Shown here piece after piece: positions 16,819 through 28,726 of a stretch of 64,000 nucleotides of DNA (positions are counted from its first letter, which is position 1; each line of letters opens with the position of its first letter). Origin of the DNA: Pseudomonas fluorescens Q2-87 (GTDB lineage Bacteria; Pseudomonadota; Gammaproteobacteria; Pseudomonadales; Pseudomonadaceae); contig NZ_CM001558.1 of the NCBI RefSeq assembly GCF_000281895.1, forward strand, positions 1,554,556 to 1,618,555, in the 5' to 3' direction. Below the pieces are notes generated by a model. It did not search any database. It was not told the origin of the DNA and saw nothing but the letters and a program-made list of their open reading frames with translations. Both the position numbers and the translations under genes were made by a program.

Positions 16819-16847
16819 TTGTCATTAGTAGCCTAACTGTCTATACT
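16819..16847 (+). promoter_or_regulatory. Sigma-70-type promoter of sdhCDAB
   Basis: TTGTCA (16819-16824), a 17-bp spacer and TATACT (16842-16847) lie about 135 bp before sdhC. The remainder of this 364-bp divergent region holds no gene. Confidence 0.72.
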
Positions 16848-16982
16848 CGGCCACCGACCGCCAGGGGCTTTTGGGCCTGCTTTCTTGGGGGTCGTCACTC
16901 CCTGGGTGGTGAGTACCTGACCAGTGCGCGCCCCAACAACTTTGCCCTGATTGTTAGGGGCTCTTCAGTGTGAAAAAAAGCC

Positions 16983-17357
16983 GTGAAAAGCCAACGACCT
17001 GTAAACCTAGACCTAAGGACCATCAAACTCCCAGTCACTGCTTACACGTCCATTCTTCACCGAATTTCCGGTGTCATTCTCTTCGTCAGCCTGGCCATCA
17101 TGCTTTACGCATTGGACAAGTCGCTCGACTCGGAAGAAGGCTTCGGTCAGGTGAAAGCGTGTCTGACCAGTCCGCTAGCCAAGCTAGTGATTTGGGGCAT
17201 CCTGTCCGCCTTGCTGTATCACTTGGTTGCCGGTGTGCGCCACTTGATCATGGACATGGGCATCGGTGAGACGCTGGAAGGCGGCAAGCTGGGCTCGAAA
17301 ATCATTATCGCCGTGTCTGCGGTGCTGATCGTTCTGGCAGGAGTCTGGATATGGTAA
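16983..17357 (+). CDS. sdhC: Succinate dehydrogenase cytochrome b556 subunit
   Basis: The 124-residue SdhC membrane anchor of complex II. Visible landmarks are the quinone/heme region YTSILHRISGV and the heme-ligand region LLYHLVAGVRHLIMD (about residue 79-93), within three transmembrane helices. The start is a GTG at 16983 (VKSQRPVNLDLRT); an in-frame TGA lies only 12 bp upstream, so no longer form is possible. The gene overlaps sdhD by 7 bp. It anchors SdhAB to the inner membrane and passes electrons to ubiquinone. Confidence 0.95.
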   Translation: MKSQRPVNLDLRTIKLPVTAYTSILHRISGVILFVSLAIMLYALDKSLDSEEGFGQVKACLTSPLAKLVIWGILSALLYHLVAGVRHLIMDMGIGETLEGGKLGSKIIIAVSAVLIVLAGVWIW

Positions 17358-17719
17358 CCAACGTCACGAACCTCTCGCGTTCGGGCCTCTATGACTGGAT
17401 GGCGCAGCGTGTGTCTGCGGTCGTTCTCGCGGCTTACTTCATCTTCCTGATCGGATATGTCGTAGCAAATCCCGGCCTGGGCTATGCCCAATGGCACGAA
17501 CTGTTCGCAAACAACTGGATGCGTATCTTCAGTCTGCTGGCACTTGTCGCACTGGGCGCTCACGCCTGGGTCGGCATGTGGACCATCGCGACCGACTACC
17601 TGACGCAGATGGCGTTCGGCAAGTCGGCGACTGCCGTACGTTTCCTTTTCCAGGCAGTATGCGGCGTTGCGATGTTCGCTTACTTCGTCTGGGGTGTGCA
17701 GATTCTCTGGGGTATCTGA
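17351..17719 (+). CDS. sdhD: Succinate dehydrogenase membrane anchor subunit
   Basis: A 122-residue SdhD with three transmembrane helices. The quinone-site segment GLYDWMAQRVSAVVLAAY (about 12-29) and the heme-ligand His region ALGAHAWVGMWTIATDYL match the family. It overlaps sdhC by 7 bp and ends 3 bp before sdhA, so the four sdh genes form one tightly coupled transcript. Confidence 0.95.
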   Translation: MVTNVTNLSRSGLYDWMAQRVSAVVLAAYFIFLIGYVVANPGLGYAQWHELFANNWMRIFSLLALVALGAHAWVGMWTIATDYLTQMAFGKSATAVRFLFQAVCGVAMFAYFVWGVQILWGI

Positions 17720-17722
17720 TCC

Positions 17723-19495
17723 ATGGCTAACATTCCAACGATTTCTTTTGACGCCATCATCATTGGTGGTGGCGGTGCCGGCATGCGCGCTGCGCTGCAG
17801 CTGGCACAAGGCGGTCACAAGACTGCCGTGATCACCAAGGTTTTCCCGACCCGTTCGCACACTGTATCCGCCCAGGGCGGCATCACTTGCGCCATCGCTT
17901 CGGCCGATCCGAACGATGACTGGCGCTGGCACATGTACGATACCGTCAAGGGTTCCGACTACATCGGTGACCAGGACGCTATCGAATACATGTGTCAGGA
18001 AGGTCCAGCCGCAGTGTTTGAGCTGGACCACATGGGCCTGCCGTTCTCGCGTACCGAAACCGGCCGCATCTACCAGCGTCCGTTCGGTGGCCAGTCCAAG
18101 GACTACGGCAAGGGCGGCCAGGCAGCGCGCACTTGCGCGGCGTCCGACCGTACCGGTCACGCGCTGCTGCACACGCTTTATCAGGGCAACCTGAAAGCCG
18201 GCACCACGTTCCTGAACGAGTACTACGCTGTTGACCTGGTGAAGAACCAGGACGGCGCCTTCGTCGGCGTGATCGCAATCTGCATCGAAACCGGCGAAAC
18301 CACCTACATCCGCGCCAAGGCCACCGTACTGGCGACCGGCGGTGCAGGTCGTATCTACGCTTCCACCACCAACGCCCTGATCAACACCGGTGACGGCGTC
18401 GGCATGGCCCTGCGTGCTGGCGTACCGGTACAAGACATCGAGATGTGGCAGTTCCACCCGACCGGCATCGCCGGCGCCGGTGTACTGGTCACCGAAGGTT
18501 GCCGCGGTGAAGGCGGTTACCTGATCAACAAGCACGGCGAGCGTTTCATGGAGCGTTATGCTCCGAACGCCAAGGACCTTGCTGGTCGTGACGTCGTGGC
18601 TCGTTCGATGGTTAAAGAGATCATCGCCGGCAACGGCTGTGGCCCTAACGGCGACCACGTGATGCTCAAGCTCGACCACCTGGGCGAGGAAGTGCTGCAC
18701 AGCCGCCTGCCAGGCATTTGCGAACTGTCCAAGACTTTCGCTCACGTCGATCCTGTCGTCGCGCCGGTTCCGGTCGTTCCAACCTGCCACTATATGATGG
18801 GCGGCGTTGCCACCAACATTCATGGCCAGGCAATGACCCAGAACGCCGACGGCGTGGACGAAATCATCCCTGGCTTGTTCGCAGTGGGTGAAGTGGCTTG
18901 CGTATCGGTTCACGGTGCCAACCGCCTGGGCGGCAACTCGCTGCTCGACCTGGTGGTCTTCGGCCGCGCTGCCGGCCTGCACCTGGAAAAAGCGCTGACC
19001 GACGGTATCGAATACCGCGACGCCAGCGACACCGACATCGAAGTCGCCCTCAAGCGCCTGGCTGGCCTGAACGAGCGTACCGAAGGCGAAGACGTCGCCA
19101 CCCTGCGTCGCGAGCTGCAAAGCTGCATGCAGAACTACTTCGGTGTGTTCCGTACCGGCGAATACATGCAGAAGGGTATTGCCCAGCTGGCGCAATTGCG
19201 TGAACGAATTGCCAACGTGAAGATCAACGATAAGTCGCAGGCGTTCAACACTGCCCGTATCGAAGCGCTGGAATTGCAGAACCTGCTGGAAGTGGCCGAA
19301 GCCACCGCCATCGCCGCTGAAGTGCGTAAAGAGTCCCGTGGTGCCCACGCCCGCGAAGACTTTGAAGACCGTGACGACGAAAACTGGCTGTGCCACACCT
19401 TGTACTTCCCGGGTGATAAGCGCGTCACCAAGCGTGCCGTGAACTTCTCGCCGAAGACCGTTCCGACGTTCGAACCCAAGATCCGGACTTACTAA
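17723..19495 (+). CDS. sdhA: Succinate dehydrogenase flavoprotein subunit
   Basis: A 590-residue catalytic subunit that oxidises succinate to fumarate. FAD-binding motif [16 protein letters not shown] starts at residue 12, covalent-FAD His is in [11 protein letters not shown], and the active-site [21 protein letters not shown] and [11 protein letters not shown] segments are intact. Length equals that of other Pseudomonas SdhA proteins. It is encoded between sdhD and sdhB. Confidence 0.97.
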   Translation: MANIPTISFDAIIIGGGGAGMRAALQLAQGGHKTAVITKVFPTRSHTVSAQGGITCAIASADPNDDWRWHMYDTVKGSDYIGDQDAIEYMCQEGPAAVFELDHMGLPFSRTETGRIYQRPFGGQSKDYGKGGQAARTCAASDRTGHALLHTLYQGNLKAGTTFLNEYYAVDLVKNQDGAFVGVIAICIETGETTYIRAKATVLATGGAGRIYASTTNALINTGDGVGMALRAGVPVQDIEMWQFHPTGIAGAGVLVTEGCRGEGGYLINKHGERFMERYAPNAKDLAGRDVVARSMVKEIIAGNGCGPNGDHVMLKLDHLGEEVLHSRLPGICELSKTFAHVDPVVAPVPVVPTCHYMMGGVATNIHGQAMTQNADGVDEIIPGLFAVGEVACVSVHGANRLGGNSLLDLVVFGRAAGLHLEKALTDGIEYRDASDTDIEVALKRLAGLNERTEGEDVATLRRELQSCMQNYFGVFRTGEYMQKGIAQLAQLRERIANVKINDKSQAFNTARIEALELQNLLEVAEATAIAAEVRKESRGAHAREDFEDRDDENWLCHTLYFPGDKRVTKRAVNFSPKTVPTFEPKIRTY

Positions 19496-19506
19496 GGGTG
19501 GCCGCC

Positions 19507-20211
19507 ATGTTGCAAGTCAGTGTTTATCGCTACAACCCTGATCAGGACGCCGCGCCGTTCATGCAGGATTTCCAGGTCGAGACCGACGGTAAAGACCTGA
19601 TGGTGCTGGACGTACTGGCCCTGATCAAAGAGCAGGACGAAGGTTTTTCCTATCGTCGCTCTTGCCGCGAGGGCGTTTGCGGCTCCGACGGCATGAACAT
19701 CAACGGCAAGAACGGCCTGGCCTGCATCACGCCGCTGTCGGCCGTGGTCAAGGGCAACAAGCTGATCGTCCGTCCGTTGCCAGGTTTGCCGGTTATCCGT
19801 GACCTGGTCGTCGATATGAGCATCTTCTACAAGCAATACGAGAAGGTGAAGCCATACCTGCAGAACGACACGCCGGCTCCGGCCATCGAGCGTCTGCAGT
19901 CTCCGGAAGAGCGTGAAAAGCTCGACGGTCTGTACGAGTGCATCCTGTGCGCTTGCTGCTCGACCTCGTGCCCGTCCTTCTGGTGGAACCCGGACAAATT
20001 CCTGGGGCCGGCCGCCCTGCTGCAAGCGTATCGCTTCCTGGCAGACAGCCGTGACACCAAGACATCCGAGCGTCTGGCGGCACTGGATGACCCGTTCAGC
20101 GTTTTCCGCTGCCGCGGGATCATGAACTGCGTCAACGTCTGCCCGAAAGGCCTGAACCCGACTAAGGCCATCGGTCACGTACGTAACATGCTGCTGCAAA
20201 ACGGCGTGTGA
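19507..20211 (+). CDS. sdhB: Succinate dehydrogenase iron-sulfur subunit
   Basis: The 234-residue electron-transfer subunit. Cysteines for three clusters are present: 2Fe-2S in CREGVCGSDGMNINGKNGLAC, then CILCACCSTSCP and CRGIMNCVNVCPKGLNP for the 4Fe-4S and 3Fe-4S clusters. I chose the ATG at 19507 (MLQVSVYRYNP), with AAGGGTGG upstream, rather than the GTG three codons earlier, because other Pseudomonas SdhB proteins begin MLQV. Confidence 0.96.
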   Translation: MLQVSVYRYNPDQDAAPFMQDFQVETDGKDLMVLDVLALIKEQDEGFSYRRSCREGVCGSDGMNINGKNGLACITPLSAVVKGNKLIVRPLPGLPVIRDLVVDMSIFYKQYEKVKPYLQNDTPAPAIERLQSPEEREKLDGLYECILCACCSTSCPSFWWNPDKFLGPAALLQAYRFLADSRDTKTSERLAALDDPFSVFRCRGIMNCVNVCPKGLNPTKAIGHVRNMLLQNGV

Positions 20212-20218
20212 TTCAGCT

Positions 20219-20275
20219 GCTGTACCCGTAGAACCGCTGTACCCGTAGAGGCGAGGGCGTGGGCTTCAACCCACG
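20219..20275. repeat. Direct repeat and hairpin between sdhB and sucA
   Basis: GCTGTACCCGTAGA occurs at 20219-20232 and again at 20236-20249. It is followed by a hairpin with 6-bp stem CGTGGG/CCCACG (20258-20275). No T-run follows, so it is not a classical terminator; it may shape sdh-suc read-through or mRNA processing. Confidence 0.5.
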
Positions 20276-20473
20276 TCCTGGCTATAACCAGAACAGCTGC
20301 TTACAAAGTGGCCGTTCTTATTTTGAAGAAATGAGACAAGCAGGGGCATCCGGGCTGGTACCCGGACTATCAGCGTGATCCTAAGTGGCTTGTTTTAGTC
20401 GCTGCACTCGGACTTCTGCAAGTTTGCTCGGTGTTTTCGCCGGTGGTGTTCCCCTAATCGAGGGTGACCAAGC

Positions 20474-23305
20474 ATGCAAGAAAGCGTGATGCAGCGCATG
20501 TGGAACAGTGCCCACCTCTCCGGTGGTAACGCTGCCTATGTGGAAGAGCTCTACGAGCTCTACCTGCACGACCCTAACGCTGTGCCAGAAGAATGGCGCA
20601 CCTACTTTCAGAAGTTGCCGGCTGACGGGAACTCTGCCACTGATGTTTCGCACTCGACAATTCGCGATCATTTCGTGCTGCTGGCAAAGAACCAGCGCCG
20701 CGCTCAACCGGTGTCTGCCGGCAGCGTGAGCAGTGAGCATGAGAAGAAGCAAGTTGAAGTGCTGCGACTGATCCAGGCCTACCGGATGCGGGGCCACCAA
20801 GCAGCCCAGCTGGACCCGCTGGGGCTGTGGCAGCGTCCTGCACCTGCAGACCTGTCGATCACTCACTACGGCTTGACCAATGCCGATCTTGATACGACCT
20901 TCCGTGCCGGCGACCTGTTCATCGGCAAAGAGGAAGCGAGCCTACGCGAAATTCACGAAGCGTTGCAGCAGACATATTGCCGCACCATCGGCGCTGAGTT
21001 CACGCATATCACCGATTCCGAGCAGCGCCAGTGGTTCCAGCAGCGTCTGGAAAGCGTTCGTGGCCGTCCGACGTACTCCGCCGAGATCAAGAGCCACTTG
21101 CTCGAGCGCGTCACCGCCGGTGAGGGCCTGGAGAAATACCTGGGCACCAAATACCCAGGCACCAAGCGTTTCGGCCTGGAAGGCGGCGAAAGCCTGATTC
21201 CAATGCTCGACGAGCTGATCCAGCGTTCGGGTTCCTATGGCACCAAGGAAGTGGTCATCGGCATGGCCCACCGTGGCCGTCTGAACGTTCTGGTCAACAC
21301 CTTCGGCAAGAACCCGCGCGAGCTGTTCGACGAGTTCGAAGGCAAGAAGAAGGTCGAGCTCGGTTCCGGTGACGTCAAATATCACCAGGGCTTCTCGTCC
21401 AACGTGATGACCTCGGGTGGCGAAGTCCACTTGGCCATGGCTTTCAACCCGTCCCACCTGGAAATCGTTTCTCCGGTGGTCGAGGGTTCGGTCCGTGCCC
21501 GTCAGGATCGCCGCAACGACCCGACCGGCGAGAAGGTGCTGCCGATCTCCCTCCACGGTGACGCGGCATTCGCCGGTCAAGGCGTGGTCATGGAAACCTT
21601 CCAGATGTCGCAGACCCGCGGTTTCAAGACCGGCGGCACCGTGCACATCGTGATCAACAACCAGGTCGGTTTCACCATCAGCAACCCGGAAGACTCGCGT
21701 TCCACCGAGTACGCAACCGACGTCGCGAAAATGATCCAGGCGCCGATTCTCCATGTAAATGGCGATGACCCGGAAGCCGTGCTGTTCGTGACCCAGTTGG
21801 CCATCGACTACCGCATGCAGTACAAGCGTGACGTGGTGATCGACCTGGTCTGCTACCGTCGTCGCGGCCACAACGAGGCCGACGAGCCAAGCGGCACCCA
21901 GCCTCTGATGTACCAGCAGATCGCCAAGCAGCGCACTACCCGTGAGCTGTATGCCGAGCGCCTGACCCAGAGCGGCGTACTGGATGCAGCGCGCGTCCAG
22001 GAAAAAGTCGATGAATATCGCAATGCCCTGGACAACGGCCTGCATGTTGTAAAAAGCCTGGTCAAAGAGCCGAACAAAGAGCTGTTCGTGGACTGGCGTC
22101 CGTATCTGGGCCACGCCTGGACCGCTCGTCACGACACCCGCTTCGACCTCAAGACCCTGCAGGAACTGTCCGCCAAGCTGCTGGAAATTCCGGAAGGCTT
22201 CGTGGTCCAGCGCCAGGTCGCGAAAATCTACGAAGACCGTCAGAAGATGCAAGCCGGCGGCCTGCCGATCAACTGGGGGTACGCCGAAACCATGGCGTAC
22301 GCGACCCTGGCGTTCGAAGGTCACCCGATTCGCATCACCGGCCAGGACGTAGGCCGCGGTACTTTCTCGCACCGCCACGCAGCGTTGCACAACCAGAAAG
22401 ACGCCGGCACCTACATCCCGCTGCAACACCTGTACAAAGGCCAGCCACGTTTCGACCTGTACGATTCGCTGCTGTCCGAGGAAGCCGTCCTGGCGTTCGA
22501 ATATGGCTATTCCACCACCGAGCCGAATGCGCTGGTGATTTGGGAAGCCCAGTTCGGCGACTTCGCCAACGGTGCCCAGGTGGTTGTCGACCAGTTCATC
22601 ACCAGCGGCGAGCACAAGTGGGGTCGTCTCTGCGGTCTGACCATGCTGTTGCCACACGGTTATGAAGGGCAGGGGCCGGAACACTCTTCGGCACGTCTGG
22701 AGCGTTACCTGCAATTGTGCGCCGAGCACAACGTCCAGGTCTGCGTACCGACGACCCCGGCTCAGATCTACCACCTGCTGCGTCGTCAGGTCATCCGTCC
22801 GCTGCGCAAGCCGCTGATCGTGCTGACTCCGAAGTCGCTGCTGCGTCACAAACTGGCGATCTCCACCCTCGAAGACCTGGCCGAAGGCTCCTTCCAGACC
22901 GTTATTCCAGAAATCGATACGCTGGACGCGGCGAAGGTGACTCGCCTGGTCCTGTGCAGCGGCAAGGTCTACTACGACCTGCTGGAAAAACGTCGTGCCG
23001 AAGGCCGCGAAGACATCGCCATCGTGCGTATCGAGCAGCTTTACCCGTTCCCGGAAGAAGACCTGATGGAGGCCATCGCGCCTTACACCAACCTCACCCA
23101 CGTGGTGTGGTGTCAGGAAGAACCGATGAACCAAGGCGCGTGGTACAGCAGCCAGCATCACCTGCGTCGCAGCATTGGCAACCATAACAAGGCCCTGGGC
23201 CTGGAATATGCCGGCCGTGATGCTTCTGCGGCACCTGCGTGTGGTTATGCGTCGATGCACGCCGAGCAGCAGGAAAAACTGCTGCAAGATGCTTTCACTG
23301 TTTAA
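20474..23305 (+). CDS. sucA: 2-Oxoglutarate dehydrogenase E1 component
   Basis: A 943-residue thiamine-diphosphate decarboxylase, E1 of the oxoglutarate dehydrogenase complex. The N-terminal MQRMWNSAHLSGGNAAYVEELYELYL motif is that used to bind E2. GMAHRGRLNVLVN, the TPP-binding LHGDAAFAGQGVVMETFQMS and INNQVGFTIS segments, and YRRRGHNEADEPS are all present. Length matches the family (933-943). It is separated from sdhB by 262 bp and lies 43 bp before sucB. Confidence 0.97.
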   Translation: MQESVMQRMWNSAHLSGGNAAYVEELYELYLHDPNAVPEEWRTYFQKLPADGNSATDVSHSTIRDHFVLLAKNQRRAQPVSAGSVSSEHEKKQVEVLRLIQAYRMRGHQAAQLDPLGLWQRPAPADLSITHYGLTNADLDTTFRAGDLFIGKEEASLREIHEALQQTYCRTIGAEFTHITDSEQRQWFQQRLESVRGRPTYSAEIKSHLLERVTAGEGLEKYLGTKYPGTKRFGLEGGESLIPMLDELIQRSGSYGTKEVVIGMAHRGRLNVLVNTFGKNPRELFDEFEGKKKVELGSGDVKYHQGFSSNVMTSGGEVHLAMAFNPSHLEIVSPVVEGSVRARQDRRNDPTGEKVLPISLHGDAAFAGQGVVMETFQMSQTRGFKTGGTVHIVINNQVGFTISNPEDSRSTEYATDVAKMIQAPILHVNGDDPEAVLFVTQLAIDYRMQYKRDVVIDLVCYRRRGHNEADEPSGTQPLMYQQIAKQRTTRELYAERLTQSGVLDAARVQEKVDEYRNALDNGLHVVKSLVKEPNKELFVDWRPYLGHAWTARHDTRFDLKTLQELSAKLLEIPEGFVVQRQVAKIYEDRQKMQAGGLPINWGYAETMAYATLAFEGHPIRITGQDVGRGTFSHRHAALHNQKDAGTYIPLQHLYKGQPRFDLYDSLLSEEAVLAFEYGYSTTEPNALVIWEAQFGDFANGAQVVVDQFITSGEHKWGRLCGLTMLLPHGYEGQGPEHSSARLERYLQLCAEHNVQVCVPTTPAQIYHLLRRQVIRPLRKPLIVLTPKSLLRHKLAISTLEDLAEGSFQTVIPEIDTLDAAKVTRLVLCSGKVYYDLLEKRRAEGREDIAIVRIEQLYPFPEEDLMEAIAPYTNLTHVVWCQEEPMNQGAWYSSQHHLRRSIGNHNKALGLEYAGRDASAAPACGYASMHAEQQEKLLQDAFTV

Positions 23306-23348
23306 GCCTTCGTGCTGACTGAAACCGAATTTTAAGGACCCACAGATA

Positions 23349-24572
23349 ATGGCTATCGAAATCAAAGCCCCGTCATTCCCGGAATCGGTTGCCGATGGCA
23401 CCGTTGCCACCTGGCACAAGAAACCAGGCGACGCTGTAAAGCGTGACGACCTGATCGTCGACATCGAGACCGACAAAGTCGTTCTGGAAGTGTTGGCCGA
23501 AGCTGACGGCGTGCTCGGCGCAATCGTTGCCGAAGAGGGCGCTACCGTCCTGTCCAACCAGGTACTGGGCTCGATCGAAGAGGGCGGTGCTGCCGCTGCT
23601 GCTCCGGCCGCCGCCGCTGCTCCTGCTGCAGCCCAGGCCGCAGCGCCTGCTGCCGATGGCGAAGACGATCCAGTCGCTGCCCCGGCCGCTCGCAAGATCG
23701 CCGAAGAAAACGGCATCAACATCGCTTCCGTTGCCGGCACCGGCAAGGGTGGTCGTGTGACCAAGGAAGACGTAGTGGCCGCCGTTGCTGCCAAGAAGGC
23801 CGCGCCTGCCGCTGCCCCGGCCAAGCCTGCCGCGCCTGCCGCTGCTGCTCCGGTGTTCGCTGCCGGTGATCGCGTTGAAAAACGCGTTCCGATGACTCGC
23901 GTTCGCGCTACCGTGGCCAAGCGTCTGGTAGAAGCCCAGTCGAACATGGCGATGCTGACCACTTTCAACGAAGTCGACATGACTGAAGTCATGGCCCTGC
24001 GTTCGAAGTACAAGGATCTGTTCGAGAAGTCCCACAACGGCGTACGCCTGGGCTTCATGTCGTTCTTCGTCAAGGCTGCCACCGAAGCGCTGAAACGCTT
24101 CCCGGCCGTCAACGCGTCGATCGACGGTTCCGACATCGTCTACCACGGCTACGCCGACATCGGTGTTGCGGTTTCCAGCGACCGTGGCCTGGTGGTTCCG
24201 GTCCTGCGCAACGCTGAATTGATGAGCCTGGCCGAAATCGAAGGCGGCATCGCCACCTTCGGCAAGAAGGCCCGTGACGGCAAGCTGTCCATCGAAGAGA
24301 TGACCGGCGGTACGTTCACCATCACCAACGGTGGTACATTCGGTTCGATGATGTCGACCCCGATCGTCAACCCGCCGCAAGCGGCGATCCTGGGCATGCA
24401 CAACATCCTGCAGCGTCCGATGGCGATCAACGGTCAGGTCGTGATTCGTCCGATGATGTATCTGGCACTGTCCTACGATCACCGCCTGATCGACGGTAAA
24501 GAAGCCGTGACTTTCCTGGTAACCATCAAGAACCTGCTTGAAGATCCGGCTCGTCTGTTGCTGGACATCTGA
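23349..24572 (+). CDS. sucB: Dihydrolipoyllysine succinyltransferase (E2)
   Basis: A 407-residue E2 core. Domains in order: lipoyl domain (residues 1-77, lipoyl Lys in [12 protein letters not shown]), an Ala/Pro-rich linker (about 80-105), the peripheral subunit-binding domain (about 109-145, [20 protein letters not shown]), a second Ala/Pro/Lys linker, and the catalytic acyltransferase domain, ending with the active-site [13 protein letters not shown]. The linkers are long simple-sequence stretches, which explains the long spurious antisense frames in this area. AAGGA precedes the ATG. Confidence 0.97.
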   Translation: MAIEIKAPSFPESVADGTVATWHKKPGDAVKRDDLIVDIETDKVVLEVLAEADGVLGAIVAEEGATVLSNQVLGSIEEGGAAAAAPAAAAAPAAAQAAAPAADGEDDPVAAPAARKIAEENGINIASVAGTGKGGRVTKEDVVAAVAAKKAAPAAAPAKPAAPAAAAPVFAAGDRVEKRVPMTRVRATVAKRLVEAQSNMAMLTTFNEVDMTEVMALRSKYKDLFEKSHNGVRLGFMSFFVKAATEALKRFPAVNASIDGSDIVYHGYADIGVAVSSDRGLVVPVLRNAELMSLAEIEGGIATFGKKARDGKLSIEEMTGGTFTITNGGTFGSMMSTPIVNPPQAAILGMHNILQRPMAINGQVVIRPMMYLALSYDHRLIDGKEAVTFLVTIKNLLEDPARLLLDI

Positions 24573-24679
24573 TTTCGCCGCGAGGGCCGGTCGGTTGACC
24601 GGCCTCTTGCTGAAACAACCGGTTTCGTCCCACGACGGTCACCACGAGTGACCGTTCGGTTTGATTCGAAAAGGAATGA

Positions 24680-26128
<1,449 letters not shown>

Positions 26129-26325
26129 TAGACAATAAGAAACCACGGCGGTATCGGCCCGTCGTGAGCCTTGCGAGCAAGACTCACCGCGGAATGTCCG
26201 CTGGACGCAGTCTTGCGTAGCTGAGCCGGTTCACCGGAAAGCTACGCGAGCAGCAGTCACAGGTGGTGCGGCACCTCGATGGTGCAGCACCGAATGCGCA
26301 GTACCTAACGAAGACGGTAATAAGC

Positions 26326-27492
26326 ATGAATCTTCACGAGTATCAGGGTAAGCAGCTGTTCGCTGAGTACGGCCTGCCAGTATCCACCGGTTACGCGGTA
26401 GACACCCCGGAAGCGGCAGCAGAAGCTTGCGACAAAATCGGCGGCAGCGAATGGGTTGTCAAAGCCCAGGTTCACGCCGGTGGTCGCGGTAAAGCGGGCG
26501 GCGTCAAGCTGGTTCGCAGCAAAGAAGACGCCAAAGCCTTCGCACAGCAGTGGCTGGGCAAGCGTCTGGTGACTTACCAGACTGACGCCAACGGTCAGCC
26601 AGTCACCAAGATCCTGGTTGAATCGTGCACTGATATCGCTAAAGAGCTGTACCTGGGCGCTGTCGTTGACCGTTCGAGCCGCCGCATCGTGTTCATGGCT
26701 TCCACCGAAGGTGGCGTGGACATCGAGAAGATCGCTCACGATACCCCTGAGAAAATTCTCAAGGCCACCATCGATCCACTGGTTGGCGCACAGCCATTCC
26801 AGGGTCGCGAGCTGGCTTTCCAGCTGGGCCTGGAAGGCAAGCAAGTCACTCAGTTCGCCAAGATTTTCGTAGGCCTGGCCAAGCTGTTCCAGGACCACGA
26901 CCTGGCACTGCTGGAAGTGAACCCGCTGGTGATCAAGGCTGACGGCGACCTGCACTGCCTCGATGCCAAGATCAACATCGACGCCAACGCCATGTACCGT
27001 CAGCCTAAGCTGAAGACTTTCCACGATCCGTCCCAGGACGATCCGCGCGAAGCGCACGCTGCCAAGTTCGAACTGAACTACGTAGCCCTGGAAGGTAACA
27101 TCGGCTGCATGGTCAACGGTGCTGGCTTGGCCATGGGTACCATGGACATCGTCAACCTGCATGGCGGCAAGCCAGCCAACTTCCTCGACGTAGGCGGTGG
27201 TGCTACCAAGGAACGCGTAACCGAAGCGTTCAAGATCATCCTGTCCGACACCAATGTCGCCGCAGTACTGGTCAACATCTTCGGCGGCATCGTTCGTTGC
27301 GACATGATTGCCGAAGGCATCATCGGCGCCGTGAAAGAAGTCGGCGTGAAAATCCCGGTTGTTGTTCGCCTCGAAGGCAACAACGCTGAGCTGGGCGCTA
27401 AAGTACTGGCAGAAAGCGGTTTGAACATCATCGCTGCTACCAGCCTGACCGACGCTGCTCAACAAGTCGTTAAAGCTGCGGAGGGCAAATAA
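26326..27492 (+). CDS. sucC: Succinyl-CoA synthetase beta subunit
   Basis: A 388-residue ATP-grasp subunit ([19 protein letters not shown]...). It carries [17 protein letters not shown] for nucleotide binding and the [13 protein letters not shown] and [10 protein letters not shown] segments of the succinate-CoA ligase domain. I chose the ATG at 26326 over an upstream in-frame start because the family begins MNLHEYQ. About 197 bp with several imperfect hairpins separate it from lpdG. It ends TAATG, overlapping the sucD start. Confidence 0.97.
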   Translation: MNLHEYQGKQLFAEYGLPVSTGYAVDTPEAAAEACDKIGGSEWVVKAQVHAGGRGKAGGVKLVRSKEDAKAFAQQWLGKRLVTYQTDANGQPVTKILVESCTDIAKELYLGAVVDRSSRRIVFMASTEGGVDIEKIAHDTPEKILKATIDPLVGAQPFQGRELAFQLGLEGKQVTQFAKIFVGLAKLFQDHDLALLEVNPLVIKADGDLHCLDAKINIDANAMYRQPKLKTFHDPSQDDPREAHAAKFELNYVALEGNIGCMVNGAGLAMGTMDIVNLHGGKPANFLDVGGGATKERVTEAFKIILSDTNVAAVLVNIFGGIVRCDMIAEGIIGAVKEVGVKIPVVVRLEGNNAELGAKVLAESGLNIIAATSLTDAAQQVVKAAEGK

Positions 27493-28376
27493 TGAGCGTC
27501 CTGATCAATAAAGACACCAAGGTTATCTGCCAGGGTATTACCGGTTCGCAAGGTAGTTTCCACACCCAGCAAGCCATCGAATACGGCACCAAGATGGTCG
27601 GTGGCGTAACACCGGGCAAAGGCGGCACCGAGCACCTGGGCCTGCCAGTGTTCAACACCGTGAAAGACGCCGTAGCAGCCACTGGCGCCACCGCCAGCGT
27701 GATCTACGTTCCGGCTCCTTTCTGCAAGGATTCCATCCTGGAAGCAGCTTTCGGCGGCATCAAGCTGATCGTCTGCATCACCGAAGGCATCCCGACCATC
27801 GACATGCTGGAAGCCAAGGTCAAGTGCGACGAGCTGGGTATCACCCTGATCGGCCCTAACTGCCCGGGCGTGATCACTCCAGGCGAATGCAAGATCGGCA
27901 TCATGCCAGGTCACATTCACTTGCCAGGCAAGGTCGGTATCGTTTCCCGTTCCGGCACCCTGACCTACGAAGCTGTGAAGCAGACCACTGACGCCGGTTT
28001 CGGTCAGTCGACTTGCGTCGGCATCGGCGGTGACCCGATCCCAGGCTCCAACTTCATCGACATCCTGAAGCTGTTCCAGGAAGACCCGAAGACCGAAGCG
28101 ATCGTCATGATCGGTGAGATCGGCGGTTCGGCTGAAGAAGAAGCGGCTGCCTACATCAAGGCAAACGTGACCAAGCCGGTTGTTTCCTACATCGCGGGTG
28201 TGACTGCTCCTCCGGGCAAGCGCATGGGCCATGCTGGTGCGATCATCTCCGGCGGCAAAGGCACTGCAGACGAGAAATTCGCTGCGCTGCAAGACGCAGG
28301 CGTAAAAACCGTGCGTTCGCTGGCAGACATCGGCAAGGCCCTGGCCGAGCTGACTGGCTGGGAAATGAAGAAGTAA
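27492..28376 (+). CDS. sucD: Succinyl-CoA synthetase alpha subunit
   Basis: A 294-residue alpha subunit with CoA-binding Rossmann domain ([20 protein letters not shown]) and the phosphohistidine site [18 protein letters not shown] near residue 240-255. Together with SucC it makes succinate and ATP or GTP from succinyl-CoA. Translation is coupled to sucC by the TAATG overlap. A UUCG-capped terminator follows. Confidence 0.97.
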   Translation: MSVLINKDTKVICQGITGSQGSFHTQQAIEYGTKMVGGVTPGKGGTEHLGLPVFNTVKDAVAATGATASVIYVPAPFCKDSILEAAFGGIKLIVCITEGIPTIDMLEAKVKCDELGITLIGPNCPGVITPGECKIGIMPGHIHLPGKVGIVSRSGTLTYEAVKQTTDAGFGQSTCVGIGGDPIPGSNFIDILKLFQEDPKTEAIVMIGEIGGSAEEEAAAYIKANVTKPVVSYIAGVTAPPGKRMGHAGAIISGGKGTADEKFAALQDAGVKTVRSLADIGKALAELTGWEMKK

Positions 28377-28404
28377 GCTTCGGCTGACCTTTTCGTTCCA
28401 GCAA

Positions 28405-28432
28405 CAAAGGCCACCTTCGGGTGGCCTTTGTC
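28405..28432 (+). terminator. Terminator of the suc operon
   Basis: CAAAGGCCACC and GGTGGCCTTTG form an 11-bp perfect stem around a TTCG tetraloop, 29 bp after the sucD stop. Confidence 0.85.
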
Positions 28433-28726
28433 GTTTCTGGCCTTGGGGATTCGTTGATCTGCCTTTTGGGCCGTGGTTATCTACCAAGCGGGGCGAGCCG
28501 AAGAATAGATACGTAAATGCGACACGCGAACGTCGCGTATCGGATAGTTCGCCCCTTAACAGTGCGTTTGTCGGCCAAATTCGTTAGGCTAGCAGCCATT
28601 TTTGCGGTCGCCGCCCACAAGGAAGCGATCTGCTAAACGGGCCGGTCCCATACGGATCGGCAGCATTTCCCTCACCCATAAGGGAAATCCCTCTCTAAAT
28701 TCCGATTCAGTAGTGTGGTTTCCTTA
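28433..28726 (+). other. brnQ upstream region with two hairpins
   Basis: About 290 bp with no gene. Near its right end are an imperfect hairpin at 28642-28659 (CCGGTCC with GGATCGG, one G-T pair) and a perfect 8-bp one at 28665-28688 (ATTTCCCT with AGGGAAAT), 38 bp before the brnQ ATG. They could form a leader structure. I see no branched-chain-rich leader peptide. Confidence 0.4.

Noticed and set aside
17219..19396. A 725-codon antisense open frame over sdhCDA
   Set aside because: It lies opposite strongly supported sdh genes and shows no recognisable domain.
20942..24136. A 1064-codon antisense open frame over sucA and sucB
   Set aside because: It is a shadow of two GC-rich, codon-biased genes that carry all expected motifs on the other strand; its own translation has low-complexity, non-domain sequence.
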